Of a DNA stretch of 64,000 bases, positions 33,913-42,962 are shown piece by piece; the first letter of the stretch is position 1, and each line of letters opens with the position of its first letter. The DNA lies in NCBI RefSeq assembly GCF_000426505.1, contig NZ_AUFM01000018.1:62001-126000 (forward strand), written 5' to 3'. The notes beneath the pieces are model-generated. The model made no database searches and was not told the DNA's origin. It saw only the letters and a program-made list of their open reading frames with translations. The DNA is from Nisaea denitrificans DSM 18348. GTDB taxonomy: Bacteria; Pseudomonadota; Alphaproteobacteria; Thalassobaculales; Thalassobaculaceae. The position numbers were made by a program, and so were the translations under genes.

Positions 33913-34869
33913 ATGTCACAAATCCTCAAAATGGTTGCCCAGCGCTTTGCGCTGGGCTTCCTGACCCTTTTTATTGTTTCACTCATTATTTTTCTCGGTA
34001 TCGAGCTGCTTCCCGGCGATATCGCGGAAGAAATTCTCGGCCAGAGCGCCACGCCAGAGACCGTTGCCGCATTCCGCAAGGAGCTCGGTCTCGATGTTCC
34101 CGCCCACATACGGTATTTCGACTGGCTCTGGGGCATGCTCCAGGGCGATATGGGCCGCTCCCTCGCCAACAAGCGCGAAATCTCCGAGCTGATCGGCCTG
34201 CGTTTCGGTAACACGCTGTTCCTTGCCGTGACCGCTGCCGCGATCTCCGTGCCGCTTGCCCTCACTCTCGGTGTTCTGGCAGCACTGTACCGCCATTCCT
34301 TCTACGACCGCGCGGTCAACGTGGTGACGCTGAGCTCCATTTCGTTTCCTGAATTCTTTGTTGCCTATATCCTGATCTTCCTGGTTTCCGTGACCTTCCC
34401 GATCTTCCCGTCCATCGCCAATATCAGCGATGCGACGCCGTTCTGGGACAAGGTCTACAAGGTCCTGCTGCCCGCCCTGACCCTCACCCTCGTCGTCGTC
34501 GCACACATGATGCGGATGACCCGGGCGGCGATCATCAATCTGCTCGCCAGCCCCTATATCGAGATGGCGAACCTCAAGGGCCTCAGCCGGGCGCGCGTCA
34601 TCGTCAAGCATGCCCTGCCGAACGCCCTGGCTCCGATCATCAATGTCGTGGTGATCAACCTCGCCTACCTGATTGTCGGCGTGGTCGTGGTCGAGGTGGT
34701 GTTCGTCTATCCGGGCCTGGGCCAGCTGATGGTCGACTCGGTCTCCAAGCGCGATCTTCCGGTCGTGCAGGCGTCTGCCATGATCTTTGCCGGCACCTAC
34801 GTCTTGCTCAACCTGCTCGCGGACATTCTGTCGATCCTGACAAATCCGCGCCTGCTGCATCCGCGATGA
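33913..34869 (+). CDS. Peptide-type ABC importer permease (DppB-like)
   Basis: Inner-membrane permease of 318 residues with six helices and the BPD_transp_1 domain. Marks of DppB/OppB are seen: N-terminal VAQRFALGFLTLFIVSLIIFLGIELLPGD, the periplasmic loop with LGLDVPAHIRYFDWLWGMLQGDMGRSL, and the EAA loop (MANLKGLSRARVIVKHALPNAL) that docks on the ATPase. It follows the binding-protein gene by 27 bp and precedes the second permease by 13 bp. Confidence 0.93.
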   Translation: MSQILKMVAQRFALGFLTLFIVSLIIFLGIELLPGDIAEEILGQSATPETVAAFRKELGLDVPAHIRYFDWLWGMLQGDMGRSLANKREISELIGLRFGNTLFLAVTAAAISVPLALTLGVLAALYRHSFYDRAVNVVTLSSISFPEFFVAYILIFLVSVTFPIFPSIANISDATPFWDKVYKVLLPALTLTLVVVAHMMRMTRAAIINLLASPYIEMANLKGLSRARVIVKHALPNALAPIINVVVINLAYLIVGVVVVEVVFVYPGLGQLMVDSVSKRDLPVVQASAMIFAGTYVLLNLLADILSILTNPRLLHPR

Positions 34870-34882
34870 GGGAGGAAGTCCA

Positions 34883-35710
34883 ATGAACGCCACCCTCAAA
34901 CTGCTGGCCAGCGCACCTTGGAGCGCGAAGTTCGGCATCTTCATCATTCTTGGCTACGCCTTCGTCGCCATCTTCGCGCCGGTGCTGACGCCCTATGGCG
35001 AAACGGAAATCGTCGGCGCTGAGTTCGAGCTGTGGGGCGACGGGTTCATCCTCGGCACGGACAGCCTGGGCCGGGACATGCTGACCCGGCTGATTTACGG
35101 CGCGCGGAACACCATCGGTATCGCCTTCCTGACGACGATACTTGCCTTCCTGCTGGGTTCGGTCACCGGCTTCCTCGCCGCGGCGATCTCGGGCTGGGTC
35201 GACCAGCTTCTGTCACGCGTTGTCGACGTCCTGATGGCCATCCCGGCCCTGATCTTCGGCCTTCTCGTCCTGACCATCGTCGGGACCTCGATCACCAACA
35301 TGGTGCTGGTCATCGCCGTGCTTGAATCGACCCGGGTGTTCCGCCTGGCCCGTGCGGTCGCGATGGGGATTGTGGTCATGGATTATGTCGAGGCGGCCCG
35401 GCTGCGCGGCGAAGGCCTGTGGTGGATCATGAGCCGTGAGGTCCTGCCGAATGCCTTGCCGCCGCTGGTAGCGGAGTTCGGCCTGCGGTTCTGCTTCGTA
35501 TTCCTGTTCATCAGCGCGCTCAGCTTCCTCGGCCTCGGCATCCAGCCGCCGACCGCAGATTGGGGCAGCATGGTCCGTGACAACGCGACCCTCATCACCT
35601 TCGGCGACATCACGCCACTGATGCCGGCGGCAGCCATTGCGCTGCTGACCGTTGCGGTGAACTTCGTCGTCGACTGGTTCCTCCACAAGGCAAGCGGATT
35701 GAAAGAATGA
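34883..35710 (+). CDS. Peptide-type ABC importer permease (DppC-like)
   Basis: Second permease of the importer, 275 residues, DppC/OppC family. It has FVAIFAPVLTPYG, the signature LGTDSLGRDMLTRLIYGARNTIGIAF, and the EAA loop (YVEAARLRGEGLWWIMSREVLPNALP). Start has GGAGGAAG upstream; the stop overlaps the ATPase start (ATGA), so translation is coupled. Confidence 0.93.
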   Translation: MNATLKLLASAPWSAKFGIFIILGYAFVAIFAPVLTPYGETEIVGAEFELWGDGFILGTDSLGRDMLTRLIYGARNTIGIAFLTTILAFLLGSVTGFLAAAISGWVDQLLSRVVDVLMAIPALIFGLLVLTIVGTSITNMVLVIAVLESTRVFRLARAVAMGIVVMDYVEAARLRGEGLWWIMSREVLPNALPPLVAEFGLRFCFVFLFISALSFLGLGIQPPTADWGSMVRDNATLITFGDITPLMPAAAIALLTVAVNFVVDWFLHKASGLKE

Positions 35711-37371
35711 GCGAGCAGAGCGACCAAGACATCCTCCTTCGCATCCGCGGGCTGCGTATCGAGGGCATGAGCGGCGATAGCTGGCAGGAGATCGTGCACG
35801 GGGTCGATCTCGACCTGCGCAAGGGCGAGGTTCTCGGCCTGATCGGCGAGTCCGGTGCCGGCAAATCGACCATTGGCCTCGCCGCCATGGGTTACGCCCG
35901 GGACGGCTGCCGCATCACCGGTGGAGAAATTCTGTTCGACGGCATGGATCTGGCCGCGGCAAAGGATTCCGAGAAGCGGCATCTCTGGGGCTCCCGCATT
36001 TCCTATGTCGCACAGAGCGCGGCCGCCGCCTTCAACCCGGCACACCGGCTGATCGACCAGTTCACCGAAGCCCCTGTGCAGCATGGCCTTTCGGATAAGG
36101 CCACATCGGAAGCTGAAGCCCGCGAGCTGTTCGCCCGGCTGCAATTGCCGGATCCGGACGGGATCGGACAGCGCTATCCGCACCAGGTCTCGGGCGGGCA
36201 GTTACAGCGCGCCATGACCGCCATGGCCATGTCCTGCAAACCGGACCTGATTATTTTCGACGAGCCGACCACAGCGCTCGACGTGACCACCCAGATCGAG
36301 GTGCTGGCGGCGATCCGCGATGCCGTCGAAGCATTCGGGACTGCCGCCATCTACATCACCCACGATCTCGCCGTCGTCGCACAGATGGCGGACCGGATCA
36401 TGGTCCTGCGGCATGGAAATCTGGTCGAGGAAGGCGAGACCCGCTCGATGCTGGCGGACCCGAAAGAGACCTATACGCAGAACCTGCTCGCCGTGCGCAG
36501 TTTCAAGAGCGCCGAAATGGCCAATCCGGTCGGCGAAGAGCCGTTGCTCAGAGTCGACAACGTCACTGCCGCCTACGGAAAAATCCCGGTGCTGCACGGC
36601 GTCTCCGTCGATATCCACAAGAAGCGAACAGTTGCTGTCGTCGGGGAATCGGGCTCCGGCAAAAGTACGCTCGCACGGGTGATCACCGGCCTGCTGCCGG
36701 CGGCGAGCGGCGCGGTCAGCTATAACGGCGAGATCCTGCCGCCGAACTACAGGCAACGCTCCAAGGATCAGCTCCGCCGCATGCAGATGATCTACCAGAT
36801 GCCGGATACCGCGCTGAACCCGCGCCAGCGTATCCGGGATATCATCGGCCGGCCGGTCGCTTTCTATCTCGGGCTGAGCGGCAAGCAGCTGGAAGACCGG
36901 GTGCGCGAGTTGCTGTCCCTGATCGAGCTGGAGCCGGACGATTATATCGACCGGCTGTCGACGGAACTTTCGGGTGGCCAGAAGCAGCGGATCTGCATCG
37001 CCCGCGCCCTTGCGGCCGAGCCGCAGCTGATCATCTGCGACGAGGTCACCTCCGCGCTCGACCAGCTTGTCGCCGAAGAGATCCTGAAACTGCTGCAACG
37101 CCTGCAGGACGAGCTCGATCTGTCCTACATGTTCATCACGCACGATCTTGCGACGGTTCGCGCCATCGCGGACGAGGTCGTGGTGATGCTGCAAGGTGAG
37201 GTCGTGGAACACGGCTCGAAGACGGAAATGTTCAAGCCGCCGCATCACGACTATACGGACCTTCTGCTGTCTTCCGTGCCGGAAATGGATCCGGACTGGC
37301 TCGACGACCTGCTGGCCGAACGGGCCGAGTTGGCGAAGCAGGGCCGGGTTCTGAAAGCGGCCGACCACTAA
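35707..37371 (+). CDS. Peptide-type ABC importer, fused double ATPase (DppD-DppF type)
   Basis: One protein of 554 residues carrying both ATPase domains of an oligopeptide-type importer, which are often two separate genes. First domain (~8-265): [36 protein letters not shown]. Second domain (~278-540): [36 protein letters not shown]. Both seem catalytically complete. The same fused design occurs in the second importer at 57.9-59.7 kb. Its start overlaps the DppC-like gene; the hydrolase follows 22 bp later. Confidence 0.92.
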   Translation: MSEQSDQDILLRIRGLRIEGMSGDSWQEIVHGVDLDLRKGEVLGLIGESGAGKSTIGLAAMGYARDGCRITGGEILFDGMDLAAAKDSEKRHLWGSRISYVAQSAAAAFNPAHRLIDQFTEAPVQHGLSDKATSEAEARELFARLQLPDPDGIGQRYPHQVSGGQLQRAMTAMAMSCKPDLIIFDEPTTALDVTTQIEVLAAIRDAVEAFGTAAIYITHDLAVVAQMADRIMVLRHGNLVEEGETRSMLADPKETYTQNLLAVRSFKSAEMANPVGEEPLLRVDNVTAAYGKIPVLHGVSVDIHKKRTVAVVGESGSGKSTLARVITGLLPAASGAVSYNGEILPPNYRQRSKDQLRRMQMIYQMPDTALNPRQRIRDIIGRPVAFYLGLSGKQLEDRVRELLSLIELEPDDYIDRLSTELSGGQKQRICIARALAAEPQLIICDEVTSALDQLVAEEILKLLQRLQDELDLSYMFITHDLATVRAIADEVVVMLQGEVVEHGSKTEMFKPPHHDYTDLLLSSVPEMDPDWLDDLLAERAELAKQGRVLKAADH

Positions 37372-37393
37372 ACCGAAGGCGCCTGGAGTCTCC

Positions 37394-39418
37394 ATGCAAA
37401 CTGTCGGACAATTTCCGCATGCGGTGCGGGAAATCGAAAACTGCTGGATTACCCTCAGTGACGGCTGCCGCGTGGCCGCCCGGATCTGGTTGCCGGAAGG
37501 CGCCGAGAATGCCCCCGTCCCGGCGATCCTCGAATATCTCCCCTACCGCAAGAGGGACGGAACATCGGCCCGCGATGCGCTGACCCATCCCTATTTCGCC
37601 GGCCATGGTTATGCCGCCATCCGCGTCGACATGCGCGGCAACGGCGAGTCCGACGGCATCATGGAAGACGAGTACCTGCCGCAGGAGCAGGACGACGCGC
37701 TGGAGGTGATCGACTGGATCACCAGCCAGCCCTGGTGCAGTGGCGCCGTCGGCATGATCGGGATCTCCTGGGGCGGCTTCAACGGATTGCAGGTCGCTTA
37801 CCACCAGCCCGAGGCCCTGAAGGCCGTCATCACCATCTGCTCCACGGATGACCGCTATGCGGACGACATCCATTACAAGGGCGGGGCGATGCTCAACGAG
37901 AATATGGGCTGGTCCTCGACCATGCTGTCATATTCCTCGCGGCCGCCGGACCCGGCGCTGGTTGGCGAGAGCTGGCGCGAGACCTGGTTGAAACGGCTGG
38001 AAGCCGAGCCGCTGCTGATCGCAAACTGGCTACACCACCAGACCCGCGATGAATTCTGGAAACACGGATCGGTCTGCGAGGATTATGCCCGCATGACCGT
38101 GCCAGTGTTGGCCGTCGGCGGCTGGTCCGACGCCTACAGCAACGCAGTGCCGCGCATGCTGGAAAATCTGCCGGACTTCGTCCGCGGTATTGTCGGCCCC
38201 TGGCTGCACAAATATCCGCACTTTGCCGTTCCCGGCCCGGCCATCGGCTTCCTGCAGGAATGCCTGCGCTGGTGGGATCACTGGCTGAAGGGAATCGACC
38301 GCGGCGTCGAGCAGGACCCGGCCTTCCGGGTCTATATGCAGGAGTCCGTGCCGCCGAAAGCTGCCTACGAGACCCGCGACGGCCGCTGGCTTGGCGAGCA
38401 GAGCTGGCCGAGCCCGAACGTGGAGGCCACGCGCCTTTATCTGCAGGACGGGCGCCTGAAAGAGACATCCGGCGCTTCGGGCGACAATGCCGAAACTCTG
38501 ATCCGCTCACCGGAGACCGTCGGTCAGGCTGGCGGGGAATACTGCATGATCTGGCTTGGCCCCGAAGGACCGACGGATCAGCGCGTGGACGATGCGGGCT
38601 CCGTCTGTTTCGAGACCGCGCCACTGGATGGGCGGATGGAGATTCTCGGCGCTCCAGTGCTCGATCTTGAGATCTCCTCGGACAAACCGGTGGCGCACCT
38701 GATCGCCCGGCTGAACGACATCGCACAGGACGGATCGGCGACCCGGATCACCTACGGCGTCCTCAACCTGACGCATAGGGACAGCCACGAACACCCGGAA
38801 GCGCTCTCGCCGGGCAAACGCTATCGCGTGTCACTCCGGCTGGACGATATCGCCTATGCCGTGCCTCCGGGGCACAAGGTTCGGGTTTCACTCTCCACGA
38901 ACTACTGGCCGATGATCTGGCCGGCACCGGAAGCGGCCACGGTAACGCTCTCAGAGGGCATCAGCAGCCTCTCCCTGCCCCTGCGCCCTACGGACGGAAC
39001 CGACACGCCCTATGAGCCCTTTGCCGAGGCTGAGGCGGCTCCTCAGTTGCAGAAGGATATCCTGCGCCCCGCAACAAACACGCGGACGATCACGACGGAT
39101 GCCGAGACCGGCAGACAGAAGATCGCGATCTTCGATGATTTCGGGAGCGACCGGATTGTCGAATTGGATCTGACGACTGAGCATGCCGCCCGGGAGACCT
39201 ATTCAATCCAGCCCGGCGACCCGCTGAGTGCGCGTATGGAGACCCACTGGAGCCAGGGCCTGTCACGCGGCGACTGGAATGTAGCAACGGAGACCTATTG
39301 TACGCTGACCGGCGATGCGACCCATTTCCATGTCACCGGACGAATCGAGGCTTATGAGTCGGGCGCGCTGATCTTCGAGAAAGACTTCGAAGAGTCGATC
39401 CCCCGGAACATGCTCTGA
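37394..39418 (+). CDS. CocE/NonD-family hydrolase (X-Pro dipeptidyl-peptidase S15-like)
   Basis: Serine hydrolase of 674 residues. The N-terminal alpha/beta-hydrolase domain has the nucleophile elbow GMIGISWGGFNG (Ser ~125), preceded by AAIRVDMRGNGESDG; a cap (YCTDDRYADDIHYKGGAML-type region) follows, and a C-terminal jelly-roll (~350-555: LDLEISSDKPVAHLIARLNDI ... PGHKVRVSLSTNYWP) is the PepX_C domain. An extra ~110-residue C-terminal stretch follows. No signal peptide, so it probably acts in the cytoplasm on the cargo of the importer encoded just upstream. Known members cleave X-Pro peptides, cocaine or cephalosporin esters; the true substrate is unknown. Confidence 0.88.
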   Translation: MQTVGQFPHAVREIENCWITLSDGCRVAARIWLPEGAENAPVPAILEYLPYRKRDGTSARDALTHPYFAGHGYAAIRVDMRGNGESDGIMEDEYLPQEQDDALEVIDWITSQPWCSGAVGMIGISWGGFNGLQVAYHQPEALKAVITICSTDDRYADDIHYKGGAMLNENMGWSSTMLSYSSRPPDPALVGESWRETWLKRLEAEPLLIANWLHHQTRDEFWKHGSVCEDYARMTVPVLAVGGWSDAYSNAVPRMLENLPDFVRGIVGPWLHKYPHFAVPGPAIGFLQECLRWWDHWLKGIDRGVEQDPAFRVYMQESVPPKAAYETRDGRWLGEQSWPSPNVEATRLYLQDGRLKETSGASGDNAETLIRSPETVGQAGGEYCMIWLGPEGPTDQRVDDAGSVCFETAPLDGRMEILGAPVLDLEISSDKPVAHLIARLNDIAQDGSATRITYGVLNLTHRDSHEHPEALSPGKRYRVSLRLDDIAYAVPPGHKVRVSLSTNYWPMIWPAPEAATVTLSEGISSLSLPLRPTDGTDTPYEPFAEAEAAPQLQKDILRPATNTRTITTDAETGRQKIAIFDDFGSDRIVELDLTTEHAARETYSIQPGDPLSARMETHWSQGLSRGDWNVATETYCTLTGDATHFHVTGRIEAYESGALIFEKDFEESIPRNML

Positions 39419-39430
39419 AGCTCGTGCTCT

Positions 39431-41275
39431 CTATTCGGCGGGGGCAACCCGGATATCCTGAAAGAAGCTTGAGCTGAGCATCCGGAGACGGCGGCTGAGC
39501 GCACTCATGGCATCGGCGGTCGCATCGACCTCCCGTGCCGCGTCCTCGCTCCGCACCGTCGCCTCGGCAAGGCTGGCGATACCGGAATTGACCTCGTTGC
39601 TTGCCGCCGCCGCGCCATCGGCACTGCTGGCGATCTCCCGTGTTGCTTCGGTTTGCGCGGTCATGGCGGAAACCGCGTCCTGGGTATTCCGGTCGATCGA
39701 CGCAACGCTCTCGATCGCCTCGCCAATCGCGCTCACCGCAGCATCGATGACGGAGCGCATTTCCGTGACCTGACGGGAGATTTGCAGAGCCGCATCCTCG
39801 GTTTGCCCGGCGAGTGATTTGACCTCACCGGCGACAACCGCAAAACCGCGCCCCATCTCACCGGCCCGGGCCGCCTCAATTGTTGCGTTCATAGCCAGCA
39901 GGTTTGTCTGATGGGCAACCGTGCTGATGATATCGGCAAAGCCACCGACTTCACCGGCCAGTGTTGTCAGCTGCCCGACGGTAGCCGTCGTGCTCTCGGC
40001 GCGCTGGGACGCCAGAGCGGAAGATTCCGCCGCGGCACGGATAACCAGCCCGAGATCCGATATCGACCGGTCGAGAGAGGCCGCAGCCTCCGACACTCCG
40101 CCTGCACCGGCAGCCGCCGTAATTGACGCCGAGCGGGCTTTCTCCGCACTGCCGGCAGCTCCGGAAACCGAGTCCTTCATCGTTCGCGTGACGTCTTCCA
40201 TCCGCTGCGTCGCCCCGGCGACTTCGGTGAGGATCAGACCGATCTCCTTCTCGAAGGATTTCAGGATCTGCTCCCGGCGGTCGACTTCCTCTGCCTGTGC
40301 GTTGTGCGCGGCACTTGTCCGCTCCTGCAGCAAGGCGTTTTCTTTCAGTACCGACTGGAACTGGCCCACACGGCGCGCGATCGTGCCTATCTCGTCCTTG
40401 CGTTCAAGATAGGGAACCGTCACCTGCTCCATCGAGGCAACGGCCCGGATCGCTTGCGTCACCCGTTCAAGCGGCCGCGTAACGATGATTCGGCTTGACG
40501 CATAGGCCGCCGCAATGGCGAGCAGAGTGCCCACACCGGCCAGGATTGCGAGCAGGGCTCTGGCCTGGCTTTCAAAAACACTCAGTTCGCTCTCTTTCGC
40601 CAGGATCTTTTCGTTTTCCTGCACGATCGCGTTGCGGACCTGCTCCGCCGCCAGCGCCTCATCCACCAACTCGCCCTTAACGATTGCCAGACGTTGCTCG
40701 AGACTGGCCGTGTTAAAGAGGTCCGCGATTTTCTGATTGGCCGCGTCGGCGGTCACGCCGGGGATCGTCAGCTCGGTCACTGCGTCCGCATATTCACCGC
40801 CGTCGAACGCCCCGAATGAGATGGCCGCACCGCCATCCACATCTTCAACAATGAAGTTCGCCGCTTTCTGAAGGTCCCGACGCTGTCTGCGCTTCTTGTA
40901 GCGCGCGACGATAGCGTCCCGCCCGGAATGCACGGTCTCAGCAGCACCATTCTCGACAGCCCAGTTCTTCAACTCCGCCGACGGATTCACTTCAAGGCGC
41001 TTCGGGATCTCGAAATAGCTCTGCTGCAAGGTCATCACCTGGGCGCGGAGATCCTGGTTCATTGCCCGAAGCAAGGCTGCCCGCTGGTCTTCCCTCTCGG
41101 CAACCATCGACACAATGATGTAGATGGCGACGAGCAAGCCGGCGAAAACCAGGACCGTCATCACGGCAGCCGACAGAACCAGTTTCGTGCTGATGCGGGA
41201 GCCGAGGCCTGAGGATGGCGCCCGCTGTTCCGTCTCCGAACCGATGTGCTGTTGTTCAAAAACAATGTCCGACAT
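39431..41275 (-). CDS. Transmembrane methyl-accepting chemotaxis protein
   Basis: Chemoreceptor of 614 residues. Two membrane helices (about 37-60, LVLSAAVMTVLVFAGLLVAIYIIV, and 240-262, ALLAILAGVGTLLAIAAAYASS) enclose a ~180-residue periplasmic ligand domain; HAMP (~265-320, RPLERVTQAIRAVASMEQ) and the MCP signalling domain follow, with the hairpin tip VAHQTNLLAMNATIEAARAGEMGRGFAVVAGEVKSLA. The ligand-binding domain family is not clear to me. The ATG at 41275 is preferred over one at 41305, which falls within an upstream palindrome. It converges with the CocE gene (12-bp gap). Confidence 0.9.
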   Translation of the reverse strand: MSDIVFEQQHIGSETEQRAPSSGLGSRISTKLVLSAAVMTVLVFAGLLVAIYIIVSMVAEREDQRAALLRAMNQDLRAQVMTLQQSYFEIPKRLEVNPSAELKNWAVENGAAETVHSGRDAIVARYKKRRQRRDLQKAANFIVEDVDGGAAISFGAFDGGEYADAVTELTIPGVTADAANQKIADLFNTASLEQRLAIVKGELVDEALAAEQVRNAIVQENEKILAKESELSVFESQARALLAILAGVGTLLAIAAAYASSRIIVTRPLERVTQAIRAVASMEQVTVPYLERKDEIGTIARRVGQFQSVLKENALLQERTSAAHNAQAEEVDRREQILKSFEKEIGLILTEVAGATQRMEDVTRTMKDSVSGAAGSAEKARSASITAAAGAGGVSEAAASLDRSISDLGLVIRAAAESSALASQRAESTTATVGQLTTLAGEVGGFADIISTVAHQTNLLAMNATIEAARAGEMGRGFAVVAGEVKSLAGQTEDAALQISRQVTEMRSVIDAAVSAIGEAIESVASIDRNTQDAVSAMTAQTEATREIASSADGAAAASNEVNSGIASLAEATVRSEDAAREVDATADAMSALSRRLRMLSSSFFQDIRVAPAE

Positions 41276-41302
41276 GACTATCTCTTGCGCCCGAATACGG
41301 AT

Positions 41303-41325
41303 CATGACGGCGGTATACCGTCATG
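41303..41325 (-). promoter_or_regulatory. Palindrome upstream of chemoreceptor gene
   Basis: CATGACGG-CGGTATA-CCGTCATG: perfect 8-bp arms with a 7-bp centre that itself forms part of the palindrome CGGTATACCG (41311-41320). It lies 28-50 bp ahead of the start at 41275. Suggests an operator or a leader hairpin. Confidence 0.45.
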
Positions 41326-41429
41326 GACATTTTACGCTTGAGGGTTAGTTCCAGCCGAAACCGAGTGCAAATGACCGTTTGATGTAAAAAACAGCCAATT
41401 TCCGGCTGATTTACATAAAAATGACAACA

Positions 41430-41455
41430 AAAAACCCCGCTGAAGCGGGGTTTTT
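41430..41455. terminator. Rho-independent terminator after ATP synthase F0 operon
   Basis: AAAAACCCCGC-TGAA-GCGGGGTTTTT, a perfect 11-bp stem. It is 19 bp past the atpF stop and ends in T on either strand, so it can also stop reading from the other direction. Confidence 0.92.
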
Positions 41456-41474
41456 CGAAACACATGATGTTCGT

Positions 41475-41978
41475 TTACTGGAGCCGGGCCGGGAGGTCCG
41501 CGACCGCGCTCTTGACGATCTTTTCGTTGACCTCGGTGGTCATTTTCTCGGCCAGCAGGTTACCGGTCGCCGCCATGGCCAATTCAACGGCCTGGTTGCG
41601 AACATCCTGAAGAGCCTGAGCTTCAGCCCGCGCGATTTTCTCGGCGGCCTGTTCTTCACGGCGCTTCAAGGTTTCGGCCAGATGCTGCTTCGCTTCCTTG
41701 CGGATGCGGGCGGCTTCTTCCTTGGCGTGACCGACAATCTCTTCGGCTTCCTTCAGCGCATCGCGCTGCAGGCGCTGATAGTTCGCCAGAGCGGCCTGCG
41801 CTTCTTCACGCAGGGCTTCGGCTTCCTTCAGCTGGGCACCGATGGCTGCGGACTTTTCGTCCAGCATGCCGCCAACCTTCGAGACGATCGGCTTGATCGT
41901 GGCAACGACGAAGATAATGAAGGCAACCGCGACCCAGCCTGTAGCGCCCAGGCCCAGCAATGTCGGATCATGTTCCAT
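41475..41978 (-). CDS. atpF: ATP synthase F0 subunit b
   Basis: Peripheral stalk subunit that ties the membrane part to F1. 167 residues: one N-terminal membrane helix (~13-30, GWVAVAFIIFVVATIKPIV), then a long charged coiled coil (~40-150, rich in Ala, Glu, Lys). ATG at 41978 overlaps the b' stop (TGATG) and has GGAGACGAAG upstream; the GTG one codon earlier is a weaker choice. Last gene of atpI-B-E-F'-F; F1 genes are elsewhere, as usual in alphaproteobacteria. Confidence 0.93.
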   Translation of the reverse strand: MEHDPTLLGLGATGWVAVAFIIFVVATIKPIVSKVGGMLDEKSAAIGAQLKEAEALREEAQAALANYQRLQRDALKEAEEIVGHAKEEAARIRKEAKQHLAETLKRREEQAAEKIARAEAQALQDVRNQAVELAMAATGNLLAEKMTTEVNEKIVKSAVADLPARLQ

Positions 41979-42571
41979 CACTTCGTCTCCATGGCCAGTG
42001 CAACCGCCTTCTTGAGGTCGGTCTTGGTGACCTTGACGCCGATGAGCTTGGCAACCGCATCACCTGCAACCTCGCTCACCACGTCTTTGACGTTCGCGAG
42101 TGCTTCGGTGCGGGCTTCATCGATCCGGGCTTCGGCTTCCTTGACCTGCTTGGCTGCGACGGCATCGGCTTCCGCCTCTGCTTTCGCATTCTTGCCGGCA
42201 GCCTCGTCCTTGGTCTTGCCGATCAGCTTCTGGGCAGATCCACGGGCATCCGCCAGAGCCTTCTCGTAGTTGGCCTGAACCTCTTCAGCATCCGCCTTGA
42301 GCTTCCCGGCCTTATCGAGATCTTCAGCAATCCGGCTATGCCGTTCTTCCAGCACATACTCGATGCGCGGGATGGCAACCTTCGACATCGCGATATAGAG
42401 CACGATGAACGTAACAAAGAGCCAGAAGATCTGGGTCGGAAACGTGCCGACATCGAGCTGCGGCAAGGTACCGCCGCCGCCACTTTCGCTGGCAGCCATG
42501 GCTCCCTTGGCAATAAGCGCAAAAGCGCCAGTGCCACCGAGCACAGCCGAAAATCTGAGCAAGCGCTTCAT
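41978..42571 (-). CDS. atpF2: ATP synthase F0 subunit b'
   Basis: Second peripheral-stalk subunit, forming a b/b' heterodimer. 197 residues with a signal-like N-terminus (MKRLLRFSAVLGGTGAFALIAKGAMAA), a membrane helix (~47-67, PTQIFWLFVTFIVLYIAMSKVAIP) and a long coiled coil. The R-I-E-Y-V-L-E-E-R-H motif after the helix is typical of b'. The ATG at 42571 is preferred to a start 26 codons upstream because the F0 homology begins there. Confidence 0.92.
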   Translation of the reverse strand: MKRLLRFSAVLGGTGAFALIAKGAMAASESGGGGTLPQLDVGTFPTQIFWLFVTFIVLYIAMSKVAIPRIEYVLEERHSRIAEDLDKAGKLKADAEEVQANYEKALADARGSAQKLIGKTKDEAAGKNAKAEAEADAVAAKQVKEAEARIDEARTEALANVKDVVSEVAGDAVAKLIGVKVTKTDLKKAVALAMETK

Positions 42572-42660
42572 ACCGCTGTCCAATTCCGTTCCAGTATTCT
42601 CATTTAAACCGGAGAGAGCCGGACCGCACATGCGGCCGGCGGCTCTCACTCGAACCGGTC

Positions 42661-42885
42661 TTACGAGAACAGGATCAGGAACGCGATCAGCAGCGCGAAG
42701 AGCGCCACGGCTTCGGTCAGGGCGAAGCCCAGAATGCCGATGCCGAAGACTTCGCTACGCGCCGCCGGGTTGCGGGCGATGGAAGCAACGAGGGTGGAGA
42801 AGATATTTCCGATACCAACGCCAACACCCATGAGGGCAATAACAGCGATACCGGCGCCAATCATCTTCGCGGCTTCAACGTCCAT
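42661..42885 (-). CDS. atpE: ATP synthase F0 subunit c
   Basis: Rotor-ring subunit carrying the proton. 74 residues, two helices joined by a polar loop ([11 protein letters not shown], containing the R-N-P motif). The proton-binding acidic residue is the glutamate in [14 protein letters not shown]. The ATG at 42885 has AGGAAGGA 7 bp upstream; the longer frame to 42918 would cover that site. H+ rather than Na+ binding is likely, since the Gln/Ser-Thr Na+ ligands are not evident. Confidence 0.95.
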   Translation of the reverse strand: MDVEAAKMIGAGIAVIALMGVGVGIGNIFSTLVASIARNPAARSEVFGIGILGFALTEAVALFALLIAFLILFS

Positions 42886-42962
42886 GTTCAAATCCTTCCT
42901 TTGGATCAGGTAGTGCACATATCAGGCCGGAGATCCGGCCCGGTTTCTGGTTCCCTCAGGCC

